Shown in pieces: positions 28,923 through 43,522 of a stretch of 64,000 bases of DNA (its first letter is position 1; each line of letters opens with the position of its first letter). A model generated the notes under the pieces. That model searched no databases. It was not told where the DNA came from and saw only the letters and a list, made by a program, of their open reading frames with translations. Origin of the DNA: Perca fluviatilis. Lineage: Eukaryota; Chordata; Actinopteri; Perciformes; Percidae. The position numbers and the translations under genes are program-made. The DNA lies in the NCBI RefSeq assembly GCF_010015445.1, contig NC_053118.1:23072937-23136936 (forward strand), in the 5' to 3' direction.

Positions 28923-31900
28923 GTGTGTGGAGTGTTTGCGGTTGCGTGTCTTTAAATCTCTTCACACGCCACAGCCATGTGTGGAGTCAGTACACGTGCT
29001 GAGGCTGAGAATACTGGAGTGAGAGAACTAGAGGCAGGGCCTGTAGACATGGTAGGAGGAGCCCACAGGAGGAGGGACATGCAGAGCAACAGGAAGAGTT
29101 TCCCTGTGCTGCTGCTGCTGGACTTCAAACGGGAACATTTGATCACAGATATATGACATTAAGTACACTGGTATCCAGAATTTGACAATGTATGGGATGT
29201 TGACATGGGACATTTAAGTGACAAAGTGCATGGTCATAGACTCTGATAATGCATTACATTGCATGATAAAGCCCCATGCATTTGGATTGCAATCGCTTTA
29301 TATAAAACCTTACAAGAAATTGAGATTCTAATTATAAAACATATTAAATAGCAAATCATAATCATTGGTTATCATTGGTTAGTCTAAAAGTGTCTAAACG
29401 TGTATATATATATCATATATATTATAACGTGGCTGAGATGGCTTTGCTAAAGTTGAGTGAATAATTCTCATCAGCTCTCCCAAAGCTTGAAATTTGATAA
29501 TCTGTGTTGTAATCTGCCGTATCATAAAGGTACCCAACAAACAGCTGCTTCATGAATATTAAACGGAGCAACACCTAACAACCTATGATTATATTCGTTA
29601 CCTAAGCAGGAGTTGGCCTACTGTTTGCCTCCACAATGGTCTCAGGCCTTCAGTTTCTGGAATACTGTGGAACAAATGCTGAAATGTGCGTAGTCACATA
29701 TTGGAATATTTCTTAAAAAAGTGAAAGCCTCCTGTTCTCTCAGGCTTGAAATACGTGGACGAAAATGCGCCAAATCAACTTTGTAAGGCTTCGTTCCAGA
29801 GCTTCCCAAAAAGCAGGGAGAGGCAACCATGTACCACAGGGGGGCTGAGGGTTTGCAGGTTTTTATTCCAACAAAAAACTACACCAGGTGGTTGCACTGA
29901 CTAGTTCCTGCTGTCGGGTTGAAGCAGCATAAATCATCAAAATCTTCTGGTTTAGTCATACACATAGGAAAACGTGCATATTTTCTGGCCTCGGTGGCAC
30001 TTGGTTGCCTACAGTATCCAAACCTAAAGATTCAGTATTTGGTTAGACTCGCAGATTATGTATTATGGGACATGCTTGACTTCATCTTGGTGTCTGTGAA
30101 AGCACTCTTTAATTTGTTTTGCTGTCATTGTCATTGTCATTGTGGGACATCATGAGGGAACACCTTGTGTGGAAACATGCCCTCATAGTAGCTGGGCATT
30201 ATACAGCCATTAGTCTTGTGATAGCTGCTAATATATTACAGATCACAGATAACAACAGGTGGTAACCCTAACCCTTTTGATTTTCTCCAACCTACAACCT
30301 GCCTGTTAGTGTAGAGTTGTTTGCCCTTTACACCAGATTGTGTACTTTTTATATTGTTTTCTGGACAGTTTTTGGGGAATTTAAGGCATACAGGTTTTGT
30401 TTAGACCGTGTTGATGCAATTCTGTGGTCATTTGAAAGGCTGAATACCCTGACTCTCCTTTAGTCATACAAATGCGACTGTCCCTCTTGCTTAATGAAAT
30501 AATTAATTTTTTAAGTTAAAATTTAGGTTACCACATAACCCTGCGAGATATAGGAGTTTTGTGCTCTTATAGGGAAGGGAAGTCAGTTTAAGTGAGGTGC
30601 ATTTGGCCTTAAAGGGAATGGGGTGAGGTATAGCCCTATACTGGCCCACTCAAAGAAACAGGTTTTGAGTTGAGAGATGGGTAGAAAGTTACATAACAAA
30701 TGCACTTTTAGATTTCTCTATTGGTATTTAGTTCTGGATGTTGGATTTGTTATACAAGTAATTATGGTTTAGATTAATTATAGTAGCAATATCATGCACC
30801 AATTGAATTAATAGAATGCATGTGGTTGTGGTTAAAACACTGGTTTCCACAGGAGACTGGGACAGGAGATTCTATAGGATCCTCAGGAACATCAGGACGA
30901 TAGTTACACATTTGTTTTAGCAGTAGTACACACAAAGAGCTATACATAATAACCAGTTTGATTGTGGTTTTGTTATTGACAGTTTTCAGGTGTGTAATAA
31001 ATCATATATAGCAATTGTTCTTTGATCTAATCTAGTATGCAGTGCTTTTCATAAAAGAGTTTGGGTATAGGTCAAATGATACAAGTGTATATAATGGAAA
31101 AGCCAGAGCTATTTTTGACAGTATTTCTCACTACAACAACCTTCTCCATTATATCTGTCTACTATATGCTACAGATGATATGTCTCATATTACATAGTTG
31201 TATGTATTTGCAGGGTATATTCCCAGAATATTCTCTTAAGATTACCTTGTCCATGAAAACCTTAATGTCCAAAAGCTGTTTGAAAAACAGCCTCCGTTCT
31301 TTGGAATCAGTTAAGGAGCAAAGGAATGTTGTTTGTTGTTTATAACAGGAGGAAAGTAGCTCTCTGCTTCCACCTGGTGGCCATCATGATATAATGCTGC
31401 ATGTGTTTGTATTGCTGTCTTAGTGGACCGCTGTCATCAGCTATTTTATTGAAGTTTGAAAATTTTTATCAATTTCAGGATAAATGTAGGTCAGTGAAAA
31501 GCATGTAAAACAAGTTTGTTCTTCCCTTTAATTTCAGGGAGTCAGACAAGTATGAATGATTCCTGTGAGTCGCCCTGTTCTTCCTCCTCGTCCTCCTGTC
31601 CTCCTCTGCTAACGCCCACGGACAGCGGGCCAGATGGAGTCGGGATGTTTGACATAGATTCTTCAGACATGGACATGTCCAGCCAGCCGAACTTTGACCC
31701 CAGGAGGCACTCCTTCAGTGAAGAGGAGCTCAAGCCACAGCCGATGATCAAGAAGGCCCGCAAGATCCTGGTGCCTGATGGCTTGAAGGTGAGCCCGAAG
31801 TCTTCACTGCAAATTCAGAGCGGTGGTGGTCAATTTGAAGTAATTTTAGGACATGCTTTAGTCATTTGAAGGCACACATCATAAATTAATTAATTCTAGG

Positions 31901-32921
31901 TTTTAAATCAAAAGCATTAAATATCAAAGAAGCAGGATAGTAACAAACACAAGAGCAACAAAATAGAATTTACAAAGCAGAAATAACATCAACAAAAGTC
32001 AGTACTGACCAAACTCTGAGGATGAAGCATGTGAAAGGAACATGTCCCACGCTCATTCATGGCCAAACACCCACATCACCAATAGGAGCTTTACAAAAGT
32101 ACTTCACACTTCTTAAGAAACAAGTCTTACCATTCATTGATTCTTTTATAGAAATACTTCAACCTAATAATACCTTAATTGATTGATTGATATCTTTTAT
32201 TTTGAACATGTAAATAAAATAAAACATCAGAAAAAAATACTAATAAAAAAGACAAAATAAAACTCCATAATTTCCAGTACTTAAATACATCTATTTACAC
32301 GTGCAAAAAGGAGTAGGAAGAAGTAAAACGTATGTACTCCTACCACTTTATACCCTTTCTACCCTATTAAATGAGTTAGCTACACATAAATAAGTCCACA
32401 GAGATAATAAATCTATAACCAATAAAAAATATATATTCAGAAGTTCTGTTCATATTCATATATTTACCCATACACAACAATAATTATACACATACTACAA
32501 ATTGTTCAATATAAACCCAGGTTATTAATTACACTGTGTTTCTCTGTACCTCTGGAATATAATTTCTTTGAACATCTTTTTGATTTGGAATATGTTAGAA
32601 TTAACTTAGACTTACTATTCTCTGATCAACCAAGGTAAACAATTTGATAGGAATTAAATTGGCAGATAAATAATCAAAGTGTACTGCTTTTGTCTGCCTT
32701 GTTAGGATGAGAAGTACTGGACCAGGAGGTATAAAAACAATGAAGCAGCCAAGCGTTCTCGAGATGCTCGGCGTCTTAAGGAGAACCAAATATCCGTGCG
32801 TGCCGCCTACCTGGAGAGAGAGAACGCCGCGCTCCGTCAGGAAGTGGCCGAGATCCGGAAGGAACTGGGCCGCTGTCGCAACATCCTTAGTAAATACGAG
32901 AACCGTCTTGCTGACCAGTGA
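26878..32921 (+). CDS. dbp: PAR-bZIP transcription factor, DBP type (4 coding exons, 366 residues)
   Basis: Coding exons are 26878-27055, 27800-28255, 31538-31788 and 32706-32921, with GT-AG junctions and matching phases. The start is MSRQLSQLP, chosen because upstream codons run through a CA repeat. The region LKSLLQHP then [10 protein letters not shown] and YMDLEEFL is the conserved N-terminal activation segment. The PAR segment is [17 protein letters not shown]. The basic region is [20 protein letters not shown], whose [10 protein letters not shown] form is DBP-specific (HLF and TEF differ at these positions). A leucine zipper ends at KYENRLADQ. Role: clock-output activator binding D-box sites as homo- or heterodimers in the nucleus. 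Oddities: the usual DPADLALSS at the front of the PAR domain is degenerate (DSSDMDMSS), and Ser/Gly/Asn tracts expand exon 2. Could be either teleost dbp co-orthologue. Confidence 0.88.
28993..28998. promoter_or_regulatory. Intronic E-box CACGTG in dbp intron 2
   Basis: Perfect CACGTG in the large second intron. Mammalian Dbp also has intronic E-boxes used by CLOCK:BMAL1. One six-base site is expected by chance in a few kb, so support is weak. Confidence 0.3.
32170..32400. repeat. Possible interspersed repeat in dbp intron 3
   Basis: TTGATTGATTGATATCTTTT, a TAAATAAAATAAAAC stretch, then GGAGTAGGAAGAAGTAAAAC and TACTCCTACCAC. The layout resembles 3' tails of fish retroposons. The element family is not identified. 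Confidence 0.35.
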
Positions 32922-34276
32922 TGAAGACGTGGAGCAAAATCAGGAAGAGGAGAAATTTAAGATGGATTAAATTTAAGACTCTGAATTCTTGGGGTGACAC
33001 GAAGGACAAAATGGGGTTCAAGAAAATGGTGATGATGATGATGATGATGATGAGGAAGATGATGATTTATGATGATGAATGTATAAGACAAGGAGAAGAC
33101 TTGTGTATTGAAGCTCAGGTGTCTTGTTTTGTTGAGGTGTCAGCTCTTAAAATTGAAAGATGGAGAGAATAATTTAACAGATGAAAAGTATGTGACTTTT
33201 AAGAGTTTTGTTATTGGAGAATTGTATATTTTTATAATACTTGAGAAAAATTAGACAGAGAGAAAATTTGGAGAATAATTTTGTATATTTTCTACATAGA
33301 GATGGGGGAAAGCTATGGTAAAAATCTTTTTATTATAGATGAGTCAGGAGATGTTTAACAGGTGGTCAGCCATCGAAGGGTATTTTTCGACTTGATTATT
33401 GTAGTCAGGATGCTGCAGCAGGACGCATGTAACAATTGTAATATAGAGAGCAAAAATTATCTTATAATCGTATACTTCAATATTTTTGTGGATTTTATTC
33501 ATTTTTTTCCTCTTATGTTTCTGTCACTGGGAATGGGCATGCTAGAGAGAGACGAAAGGGGAGACAGCATGGAAACAGTCCAGCACTATCTTCAACACTT
33601 GTCTTGTGCGTTCTTTTTTTAATAGAACAACTTCATCCTTTTTTTCTTTTTTGTTTGAATTAACTCAAGTTCCCCAACATTTTTAGTTTTTTGTACTTTG
33701 AGCTTAACTTTATGCCATTGGCCATCTTTCTCTAGCCTATGCTTTTATCTTTGACTCAATCTCCTTTTCTCTATCCCAGTTGAGTGCTTGTAATCTACTC
33801 TGGTGTCTTGTATCTCACCTAAGCTGGTGAAAGCCTGTTGTGATGCCCTGGGTAACTCTGCTCCCTCTTGATCCTCTCTTTTGAATTGTTGGGACATTTC
33901 TCTTCCTCTGTTTCTATATCCAACTGCGCTATTTCTGTCCGCTTGCTCTTAACAGCCAATCCCCTCACAGTTATGTGCAAACTCTTCCCATAACATGTTG
34001 TCCCCGTGTCTCTCTTGTACCTCGGCGGTACATTGAGTAGTTCAATCTCAGTGTTGTAACGTATTCTGAAATAGTTATCAATCTTCCCAATAAAACGCAC
34101 ATCGTTACTTTACTGTACTTTATGAACACAGTTTAATTAGCATTATTACCGGGGAGAAATGTTGTATATTGGATAGGCCTATACTATTTTGTGTATTTGA
34201 TGTATTCCAGGAGATGGGATGAACACCCCCATTGAGTGGAATGGTGTTAATTTCTCAGATTTCTGGGAGAAATAAA
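32922..34276 (+). other. dbp-like 3' UTR with (GAT)n tract and AATAAA signals
   Basis: A GAT trinucleotide run lies at about 33028-33050. AATAAA occurs at 34089-34094 and again at 34271-34276. No coding potential is seen. Confidence 0.5.
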
Positions 34277-35927
34277 AGCCAAAATTTCCTATGTTCATCC
34301 ACAAAGCTTGTTCCTATTTAGTGCTTTTTTTCAATACTGTTCCTTCCTTACTGTTTACTCCTGTTACTACTCTTTACTTTTAACTGTATCTATAAACTTC
34401 TCTTTTTTTACCCACAACAACTACACACGGGGCATGGTACACTATGTTCCTGGGGAGGGATGACTAGTAATAGAGTGTGATTTTAATCCCCTTAACGACC
34501 ATGATGAATAGTTACCATTACTGCTATTATTATTGTTATGATGATTATCCCTCTTGTTGTTGCTGTTCTATATTATTGAATTATTTTCCTTTTAGGACAA
34601 ACATGATCTGTTGCACCTTGAAACATCTTTGATCTTCAGTGTTCCTCAGAAAGACTATTCAAATGGAGAAAAAAAACCCTCACTCTGCAATTTGCATCCT
34701 GTCTCATACCCCTCCAGACATTACTCACTTCTACTATGGACACTACTGCCACCTTGGGTTTTTTGACCATGGATTTCACAAGCGTGGCTCAATAACTTGA
34801 ACATGATATTCATGCAGACTTACTTTACCTTTTGTGATGACCTCTTCTGTTCCGCAGCAGTGTACAGAATATGCACACTATCAATATGCTCCTTGTTGGT
34901 TTATTTCAGCCTTTATCACCTCAATCAGTAATTGTTTGCTCTCCCAACAGGATTTAGTCTCTTATATCCTCACAGATGTGGTTGATAAATCTTTTTAGCG
35001 ACTCTAATTGAACTATAACTGCCCTGCTGCATCAGTGGTGGTCCATGGTGCCCAGCCCACTCAGTGCTGGTTGTTTGGATAGAGTCAAGATTTTTCCAAA
35101 AACACCAATAAAAGATTGTTCTCATTCACTACTGCTTTGTTTGCCTCTCTTAAGCTTTTCGTGCTTGCATCTTGAATTAAAGCCCAGTTTTGATCGGGAG
35201 AATGGGCAACAGAGGTCACATTTCAAGAGGACAACTTCTTTATCATGTATGAACTTAAGCCTGATAACCAGACTTTAATATGTGGTGAAATGTCCACTGA
35301 CTACTTGTTTTGATATCCTCCCTGTTTGTTCACATTGTGTACATTCCTTTGATAGGCAAATAAAGTCCAAATATGCATCATTTCCCAACTGAGGCAATGC
35401 TACTTCCCTTGGACATTTAAGGAGTACTTTACACATTTCTAAATTAAATGCACTCACAAATATGATTAATCCTCCAAGCTGAGCTGAGTTAGACTACTTA
35501 ATTATGAAAAGTGTAGGATTACAAAATAAGCGTGTTGGTGGCCTAGACATCAAGAATTGGATACATAGGAGAGCAAATGCTGCCTTCATGACATCCATCA
35601 ACCTCCTCTGTTGTTAGCATTTCCTGTTGTTTACTCCTGTTTGTTTATTGGGGGCACAGCCATATGCCATCCCATTAATCTGCTATCTCAACAGAAATGG
35701 GTGAAAGGTCCTTGAGACTGGAATTTTCCCCAATTCTCTCCTCCTCAACGCAAACCAGATGTGTGCTCCTGGGCTGTACCGCCAACCCCCCCCACCCACC
35801 CACCCACCCCCCATGCCCCTCCCTGGCTCTCTCTCCCTTTCCCCCCTCCCATTCTTTGTTCCCCTTTCCTTAAAAATGCTGTGTCTTTGTGTCCCTCCCT
35901 CATATCGTCTGAGACCTGACTTCAAGG
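34277..35927. other. Intergenic DNA between dbp-like and apoH-like genes
   Basis: No coding exon recognised. A C-rich run lies at about 35780-35850, just upstream of the apoH-like first exon, and the promoter should lie in this part. I see no clear TATA box or liver-factor site. Confidence 0.4.
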
Positions 35928-37457
35928 ATGGACTGTGCACTGCTGCTGCTGTCCCTGTGGGCTCTGACTGGAACGGTGTCCCCGCAGGCTCCAGGTAAGT
36001 CCTCTGAGTCCATCCATCACTCACACCTGGGGGAGCACTGAGCCCTGCGTACACAATGAACACAGCTGGACTATCACTAAATACTCTGGACTTTCCCCTG
36101 CATGCTTTGTTGCTCTGTAGCTTGTATTTTAATGCACAGATGGTTATGTAACCAGGGCTTGGGACTGTGCAATTAATCAGTTAAACAGCTGCATTCAATC
36201 ATTAGCACTTAAATATGCAATGGACTATAACTAAGGTGTGGGACGTGCAATATATGTGTGCATTTTGGTGAATTAGAAAGAAATCACTAGTCTGCATTTC
36301 ACCATACAGTACGTCAAATAAGTCAGTGTTATTTAAACTAAGTGTATGTCTGTTTTTATTTGTTTATTAATTATGGGATGCCAGTTTTTTCCACAATATA
36401 CATTTTGGTTGTACAGTGAAAGTACAGTGAAATAGGTCAGTTGTTCATGGTAAATGCTCTTTCTGTGTTGGATCATCATTGACTTTTTCACACACCTTCA
36501 TGATGATGATGGTGATTCTAGGACTTCCATAACTCTGGTTTCACGATATTTAGGTTTCTAATATCATAGGTGCTACATGTACAGTACACCATGTCTCCAT
36601 GCTGTTCTGCGATGATCATGTGTGCATTAGAGCAGCACACTTTGTGGCCACATGGCTGATATAGTAGCACACATGTTTTCATTCTAAGAAATGAAAAATG
36701 GGGATCCCTGTCTGACTCCCCCCTTCTCTTCCCCTCAAATGTTCTGGACATTGAGGGTGTGCCGTTGTTAGTAATGTTGCAATGTAAAGTAAGTGGAGAA
36801 TTTTGGTTTCATGACGTGTGATGGAATACATACGGAGAAGTGAGGGAAATGGGGAGGGGTTAAATATACTAGATTATTGAATTGAATTTTAGACAAAGTT
36901 ACTCCATTGAGAAAACACTATTCACAGAAGTAAAACAACTCTCAAGACAAGATTGATAGCTGAATGGCAAAGAGTAATAAAGCCTGCCATCTAAATACTT
37001 ACTCATCTGGCAACCTGGGTGGCAAATGTTTGCTCGACCACCCACACTGAATTTACTTCCCTTCAAACAGAAAACAAAGCAGAATAGGCAAACAAACCCT
37101 CATTATGGCCCTTAGTGTTTACAATTGTTTTTTTGTTTTTGTTTTTTTACAACGGGGCCATGAATGAAGGAGAAGCTTACAAAGGGACAAACACTGTGGT
37201 GATGTGATAGTGTGTGTGGTATCACAACAGGGTCATGTACGGAGAGACTTCTGGGAGAGGAGAGGAGCAGGACGTGTCCTCGGCCCTGCAAAGCTGACAG
37301 AGACTGTGGCAACAAGCGCCAGTGTCTGTGTGACGGCCAGTGTGGTCTCAGCTGTGTGGCTCCAGGTAACTATTTGTATGCATGTACCCTCAGTTGTCAC
37401 TGTGAACATTATTGTGGGCTCAGACACAGTAAAAGTGTGTGTGTGTGTGTGTGTGTC

Positions 37458-37516
<59 letters not shown>

Positions 37517-38283
37517 ACGTGCGCGACTGTGCGTGCATGTGTTTGTGTGTGTACACAGCTGTGGCAACATACATCCGTGTGTCTTCCTGGAAAATAAAAG
37601 CCTTGGTCATGCACAAAATCTGGGCTCAAAAAACACCCTATGCCAGTGCTGAACACAAGCTTTTTATCATGCTTGTGCATTATAAAAGACGGCATTGTGA
37701 ATCCATCCAGTCTAGTTATTCAACCTCATTAATGCCATTTTAAAATGGTTGAGAGTTGTCTCATTTGTCTTATTCAAGAAACATTCTGGCACATTCTGCA
37801 ATTCCCCCTCCTCCATCTGGATCATCTCTCTTCTCCTCAGGTCGAACTTGTCCCTGGCCTCTGCCCCCCAGTGAAAACTCAGACGTGAGCCTCCTCTCTC
37901 CCACTCCCACTTTTTCTGCCCTGCTTGAAGTTCGCTGCAAGCCGGGATTCACATTGCCCAATGGCTTGGATGCCACTATTCGCCGTTGTCAAGGTGACCG
38001 ACAGTGGAGTGGGGATGAGCCCATCTGCACAGGTGGGTTTGAGTTCAACAGAAAAATGTTCTTTCTCGATTCACGTGAGGTTATTTCATAACAAGGAATT
38101 CATACACAGGAAATTAACATCTGGAAGAATGTTGCTGTGGCATTTCTTACTTTCTCAGATTAACTATCGTCTTTCTTATTTAACCGAAGCAGCAGGTATA
38201 CCTCATGTGTTTATGTCCATGATGGGGTTGTGGATTAAACATAGCCTTTATTGTGATTTTGTGTTTATGCAAGACAGTCAAAA

Positions 38284-38361
<78 letters not shown>

Positions 38362-39689
38362 ATTCAGGAATGAAACCCATCTGTGGTTGTGTCGACTGAG
38401 ACATTGCACAACTGGGACCTATTCTCCTCATCACCATAGTAACCAGAGCTGTAGTTGTTCATATTGGCTGATGGGAGATTTTACTGCTGAACTGTTGATA
38501 AGTTTAAATAGGAGAGGAAAGCTTAACACGTTTGTGTGCATGAAGATCGCATGGATGCACATACATACAGTATATTAGGGTGTGTTGTTTGTATGTGCAC
38601 CACAGCACATAAATATCTTTTCTGTTTATACATGTGTATGAAATTATATTTGTTGATTTTTTCGGTCATAGTTTATGATGTTATATTATGTTGTCTACTC
38701 ATAGACAGAATTAGATGTGCTTCTGTTGGACTGTGTTGTTATTTAAGGGTGGACAGAATAAACTACAGGATAAAGCCATACAACAAAACCCCAAATTACA
38801 GCCTCAAAATGGAATGAAGATGAATCACAACCACTTGAATACAAATCTATCATTATGAATGAATAAGCTTCACTCATGTTGTGTCTAACCTTGTGCGTGC
38901 AAGAGATCTTCTGCAAGCTCTTAATGAACCTAAAACTGACATGTGAGCAGGTTTGCTTTAAAGATGCACTTCTGTAGGCCACAGGGGCCAGAACAAAGCT
39001 GTAAACACATTTTAACAAAAGCACGAACAAAAAAAGAAGTGGCTCACAAAACAAACAAAATTTGTTCAACTGCTGTGACGCCTTATTACTCCTACCGCTG
39101 TGCTGTAAGGCTGCACAGCAGTACATCAAGTAAAGCCATCAATACTTCTTAGTGTCTCGACACATCTCATTAACATACAGCACCTGGAAATATGCCTTTT
39201 GCTTATTTCTTATTGCTCTAAAGAAAAAGGTCTGAGTCCTGCATTAATCACACAACCATGGAGGTACAGTAAAGATGCTTTCTTAGGAATCCTCAACCCA
39301 GCTGGGTCCCGCTCTCACCCTCACGATTTTTTATCTTTTCAAAGATGTGAAATAAGGATACAATTCTCAGCTCTCTCGTAGAGTATCCTCTTGCTGAGAG
39401 ACAGGCAGAAGGTAGGTGGGTTTTGAACGTGTGAGAGCGTTTGTATTGTGTGTGTCCTTTGCATGTGTGTTAGAGTGTGAGTCGGGCTCCTTCATGCCTG
39501 TTGAGAGGCAGTGGGCGGTGGATTACTGTCAAAGTGGCACAGAGCTGCATGCACACAGTGTAAGTGTGAGCGGGTGTGAATGTGCTTCTACTGGGAGTGT
39601 GTTTGTGTGTGTGTTTATGGGAGAGAGGTAGATTTTTTCTGTATACATTAGATGTGTATGTGTGGGGAGGCAAGTTGCACATGTGTTAG

Positions 39690-39769
<80 letters not shown>

Positions 39770-42700
39770 CGACAGATCACAGTCAGGAGAGTCAGAGAGC
39801 TCTCTTGCTCATGCTGCTCCAGGCCTTTCTGTTCCCTGCTCTCCTCTCCTCTGCTCTCTTTTCTCTTATCCTCTTTTCCTCCCATCTCTTTCTCCTCTCA
39901 TCTTCTTCCATCTGAGGCCTCTGATAAGGTCTCTCTCTACAATGGGAGCCAAGGACAAGCATGTAGCTCGAGGCAATTTAGTTTGTGGTGCGTGCATGCA
40001 TCTGTTTCTGTGTGTTTGTGGGAGAAAAATGAGTAACAAACCTAACCTTTTATATCTTTGGTCTCAATCAGATTGTTGTGTATTTAACGCTGTGGTTCAT
40101 TTAAAATCACGGTTTTGTAATATTTTAGATGAATTTGATATACCTGCTTCACAGCAATTTGGTGCAGCAGCCTGTGTGGGTGGCAGCAGTAGAAGAGGCA
40201 GGAACAGGGCGATATGTGAAAACAGAACTCAGCTTTGGGCTCTCATCCGCAGCCAAACAGACTCCTAACTCTACCTCTCCCATAGGTCCCTTTACATTCT
40301 TATATTAACGCTTCTCGGTTTCAGATACCTAAGACAGCCCTAAGGCAAGAGCTGTCTCTGCATTTCAAAGCCAGGCTCTGCTCAGAAACCCTGCGCTTGA
40401 TGGAGCTTGGGTCGCTCTAGCCTCTCTCTGAACACCACTCTTGATATTTATATTTCCACAATCGTGAGGCACTCAAACTTCCAGGAATGAGCAGGTGTTA
40501 TACAATCACAGATATACAGCTATGAGCTCAGAGAGGTGTCGGGCGGATTTTCATCTGCTCATCGAACTTTGATTTATTACACAAGAAGGGTTATTTCAAC
40601 TTATAGAACAAGACATGAAGTGAAACGCCTCTGCGGGTCACACACCAAATAGAAGCTCTGGTTATACGAGTCAAATGAGGTAGCAGGATTAATGTTCTTT
40701 CCTCTATCCATTTGTTTTTCATCCCTGCTTCCTTCCTTCTTTACTTGATGATGGTTGTCACCTGCAAAATCACATCCACATCCATCAGTTACATGCTGAT
40801 TCTAATGTTTTCTGTGTTCCTGTTGGTAATCGTGGACATACTGTATATTGGGTTGTGTTTACGTCTTTTTATGTCACAAATGCACATTAGATGCACACTG
40901 AGTGCTGCTGCATTTTCTCTCCGAGGAGCTTATCCCTGTCACTACAGGGCAGTGCTGAAAGAAGTATTCATATCCTATACATACTATTACTTTAGTAATA
41001 CTACAATGTAAAAGTACTCCTCTACAAATATCAGTGTCAACAGCTATTAGTGGAGGCTGGTGTATAAACAGCTAATGATAATATAGTAAAACACAGTTGT
41101 AATGATATAAAACATGCAGCATTAATAAACACACTAAAATGTACCTACTTCTAATGATAACTACATTTAAGTGTGGTATAAACAATTTATGATATGTTTA
41201 TATACTGCTTATAAATAGGGGGATTTAAATAAATGAGTTACCTTTATGTTATTATTGCAACAAGTATTGCTGTGTGTAGGCAGCATTTTAGTGCAGTAGC
41301 TGGTTGAGGAGGAGCTTCAATCACTTTATACCGTTGGGTCATATTCAATAAAATGCACAATAATTTATAAGTTCACAGGTTTTTCTGATTTCTGATATTG
41401 TATTTTGTCTTAATCTGCAAAGCAACAATATTTGCAACTAAACTGTGGGAGAAGTTAGGGAAAATAGAAGTATTAAGATGCATAATTTGGATATACCCAA
41501 GTAAAGTACAAATACCTCAAAAATGTACTTATGTACAGCGCTTTAATAAATATACTTAGGCATATTCCACCACTGCTATGTGGGAATGCAACTTCTCTGT
41601 TGAAGAAATGGCATAACAGTAACTGAAGGCTGGTCTGACTGTTTTTCTGCTGGCTTGTTTTTTTTTTTTTTTACTTGCAGTGGAGTATTTTTTACATTGT
41701 TGCTACTTTTACTTAAAGCTTTAGGGCGTAACTTGATATTAATGGGGCGGTGCGCAGTTACGGAAGGCTCGCATCATGTGGACGCGCGACAGTTTTGTTG
41801 TCATTACTTAGAATTCCTCATGGGGGCGACAGAAATTACACACTATAGCTTCAAGTAAAGGACTTGCCAATAAAGTCTTTAACTTTCTGTTCTTCTCTGA
41901 CCTTTAGAGGCTCAGTCACCTGAAGAACCTGCTGCCGTCCAAACCTGCCCTCTGCCTGAGGAGATCATCAACACCTTCAGCATCCAGGGCGACGCAACAG
42001 CAGGAACTGCCATCCGCTACAGCTGCCTGTCTGGGTGAGAGCTGGGGGATGATGGGAGGTTGAGGTTGTGAGTGCGTAGGCAGAGGCTATGAAATCCTGA
42101 AAGGATACAAAGGTAGAAATGGAGGAAGTGAGAAGATGGGGATGGAGTGTGAAGAAAAGGGAGGGAGCGGAGGGAAGGCTTGATCACAGGAGAGCTGTGA
42201 TAGAAGAAATACTCAGATCAGTTAATTAAGTAAAAGTAGTAGCAGGACTAGTACACTTCTACAAAATACTTGGATTTTAGTACAGAAATATTATGGGCTA
42301 AATGTACCTAGTATCAAACACACCTGTATAAGTGTATGATATGTTTTGTAATGTAAAATCTGTAATGTGACTAATAACTAAAGCTGTCAGATAAATGTAG
42401 TGGAGTAAAATTTACAATATACCCCTCTAAATTATAGTGGAATAGAAGTATAGAATATCATGACATGCTCAACTAAAGTACCTCAAAACTGTTCTTGAGT
42501 AAATGTACTTTACTTTCCACCACTGTGGAAGAGATGATGGGGAATGACGGGTGATGAGCGATGAATGACAAGGAATTAATTTTGATCTCCCCATTGAGCT
42601 AACTAGGTCATTACAATCTAATCTTGTATTGATTCCCCTTTACACACTGACTCATCCACAGGATAAGATGAGCCTGAGTGGATGTGTCAGCCAGAACTGT

Positions 42701-42965
42701 GCACACAAAATTCAGATACTCGGAATAAGAGAGACAGAGTGTAAAAAGGAAATCATTTACACCTTTTTTCATCACTTTTATTCAGACAAAGCTCCTCAGC
42801 TGTCAATACTGTACATGACACAATGCCATCTGTCCCAACCACTCTCTCCCTTCTCTGCTGCAGGGCGGATATAGTGGGGAACAGTGAGAATTTCTGCCAG
42901 GATAATCAGACCTGGCAGTATCCTCACCCCATCTGTAAAAGTAAGTGCACTGTATCTTTCACTGG

Positions 42966-43006
<41 letters not shown>

Positions 43007-43456
43007 CTTCATCTCGACTGTCTGTGTGCCCTCATGCATCTTTCAAGGTTAGCAGGAGAAGATGGAACGGTGGTTGATGTGTGAGTGAATGGACTGAGGG
43101 ACAGTGTGTTTATTTTGTCAGGATGCTCATTTATTTCTTGTGTGTGTGTGCGCAGATATGTAAAAAAAAAAGAGTGAATCAAAGAAGGAGACAGACAAAA
43201 ACACACAAACCCCTTCCAAGTATTCATCAAGATCTACTGCTCAATTTCGCAGTTCTTTTCTGCCATCTTTTGGCCCAAACTGGTATTGCATGGCCTTTGT
43301 TGAAAGCACAGACAAGGGCAGAAAAAAAGGACAGAGGCATTGTTGCTTTGATTCAAGCTTTCGGTTTAACTTCAAACTATAATGAGCTCCATATTGTATG
43401 TTTAAAGATGAGTAGCTTTCCTGAATAAGCAGACTGATAATCTGCATCTCTCTCTC

Positions 43457-43522
<66 letters not shown>

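Noticed and set aside
39652..40268. Overlapping open frames of Val-Cys repeats around the TG tracts
   Set aside because: Dinucleotide repeats lack stops in several frames. No splice sites or family motifs support coding.
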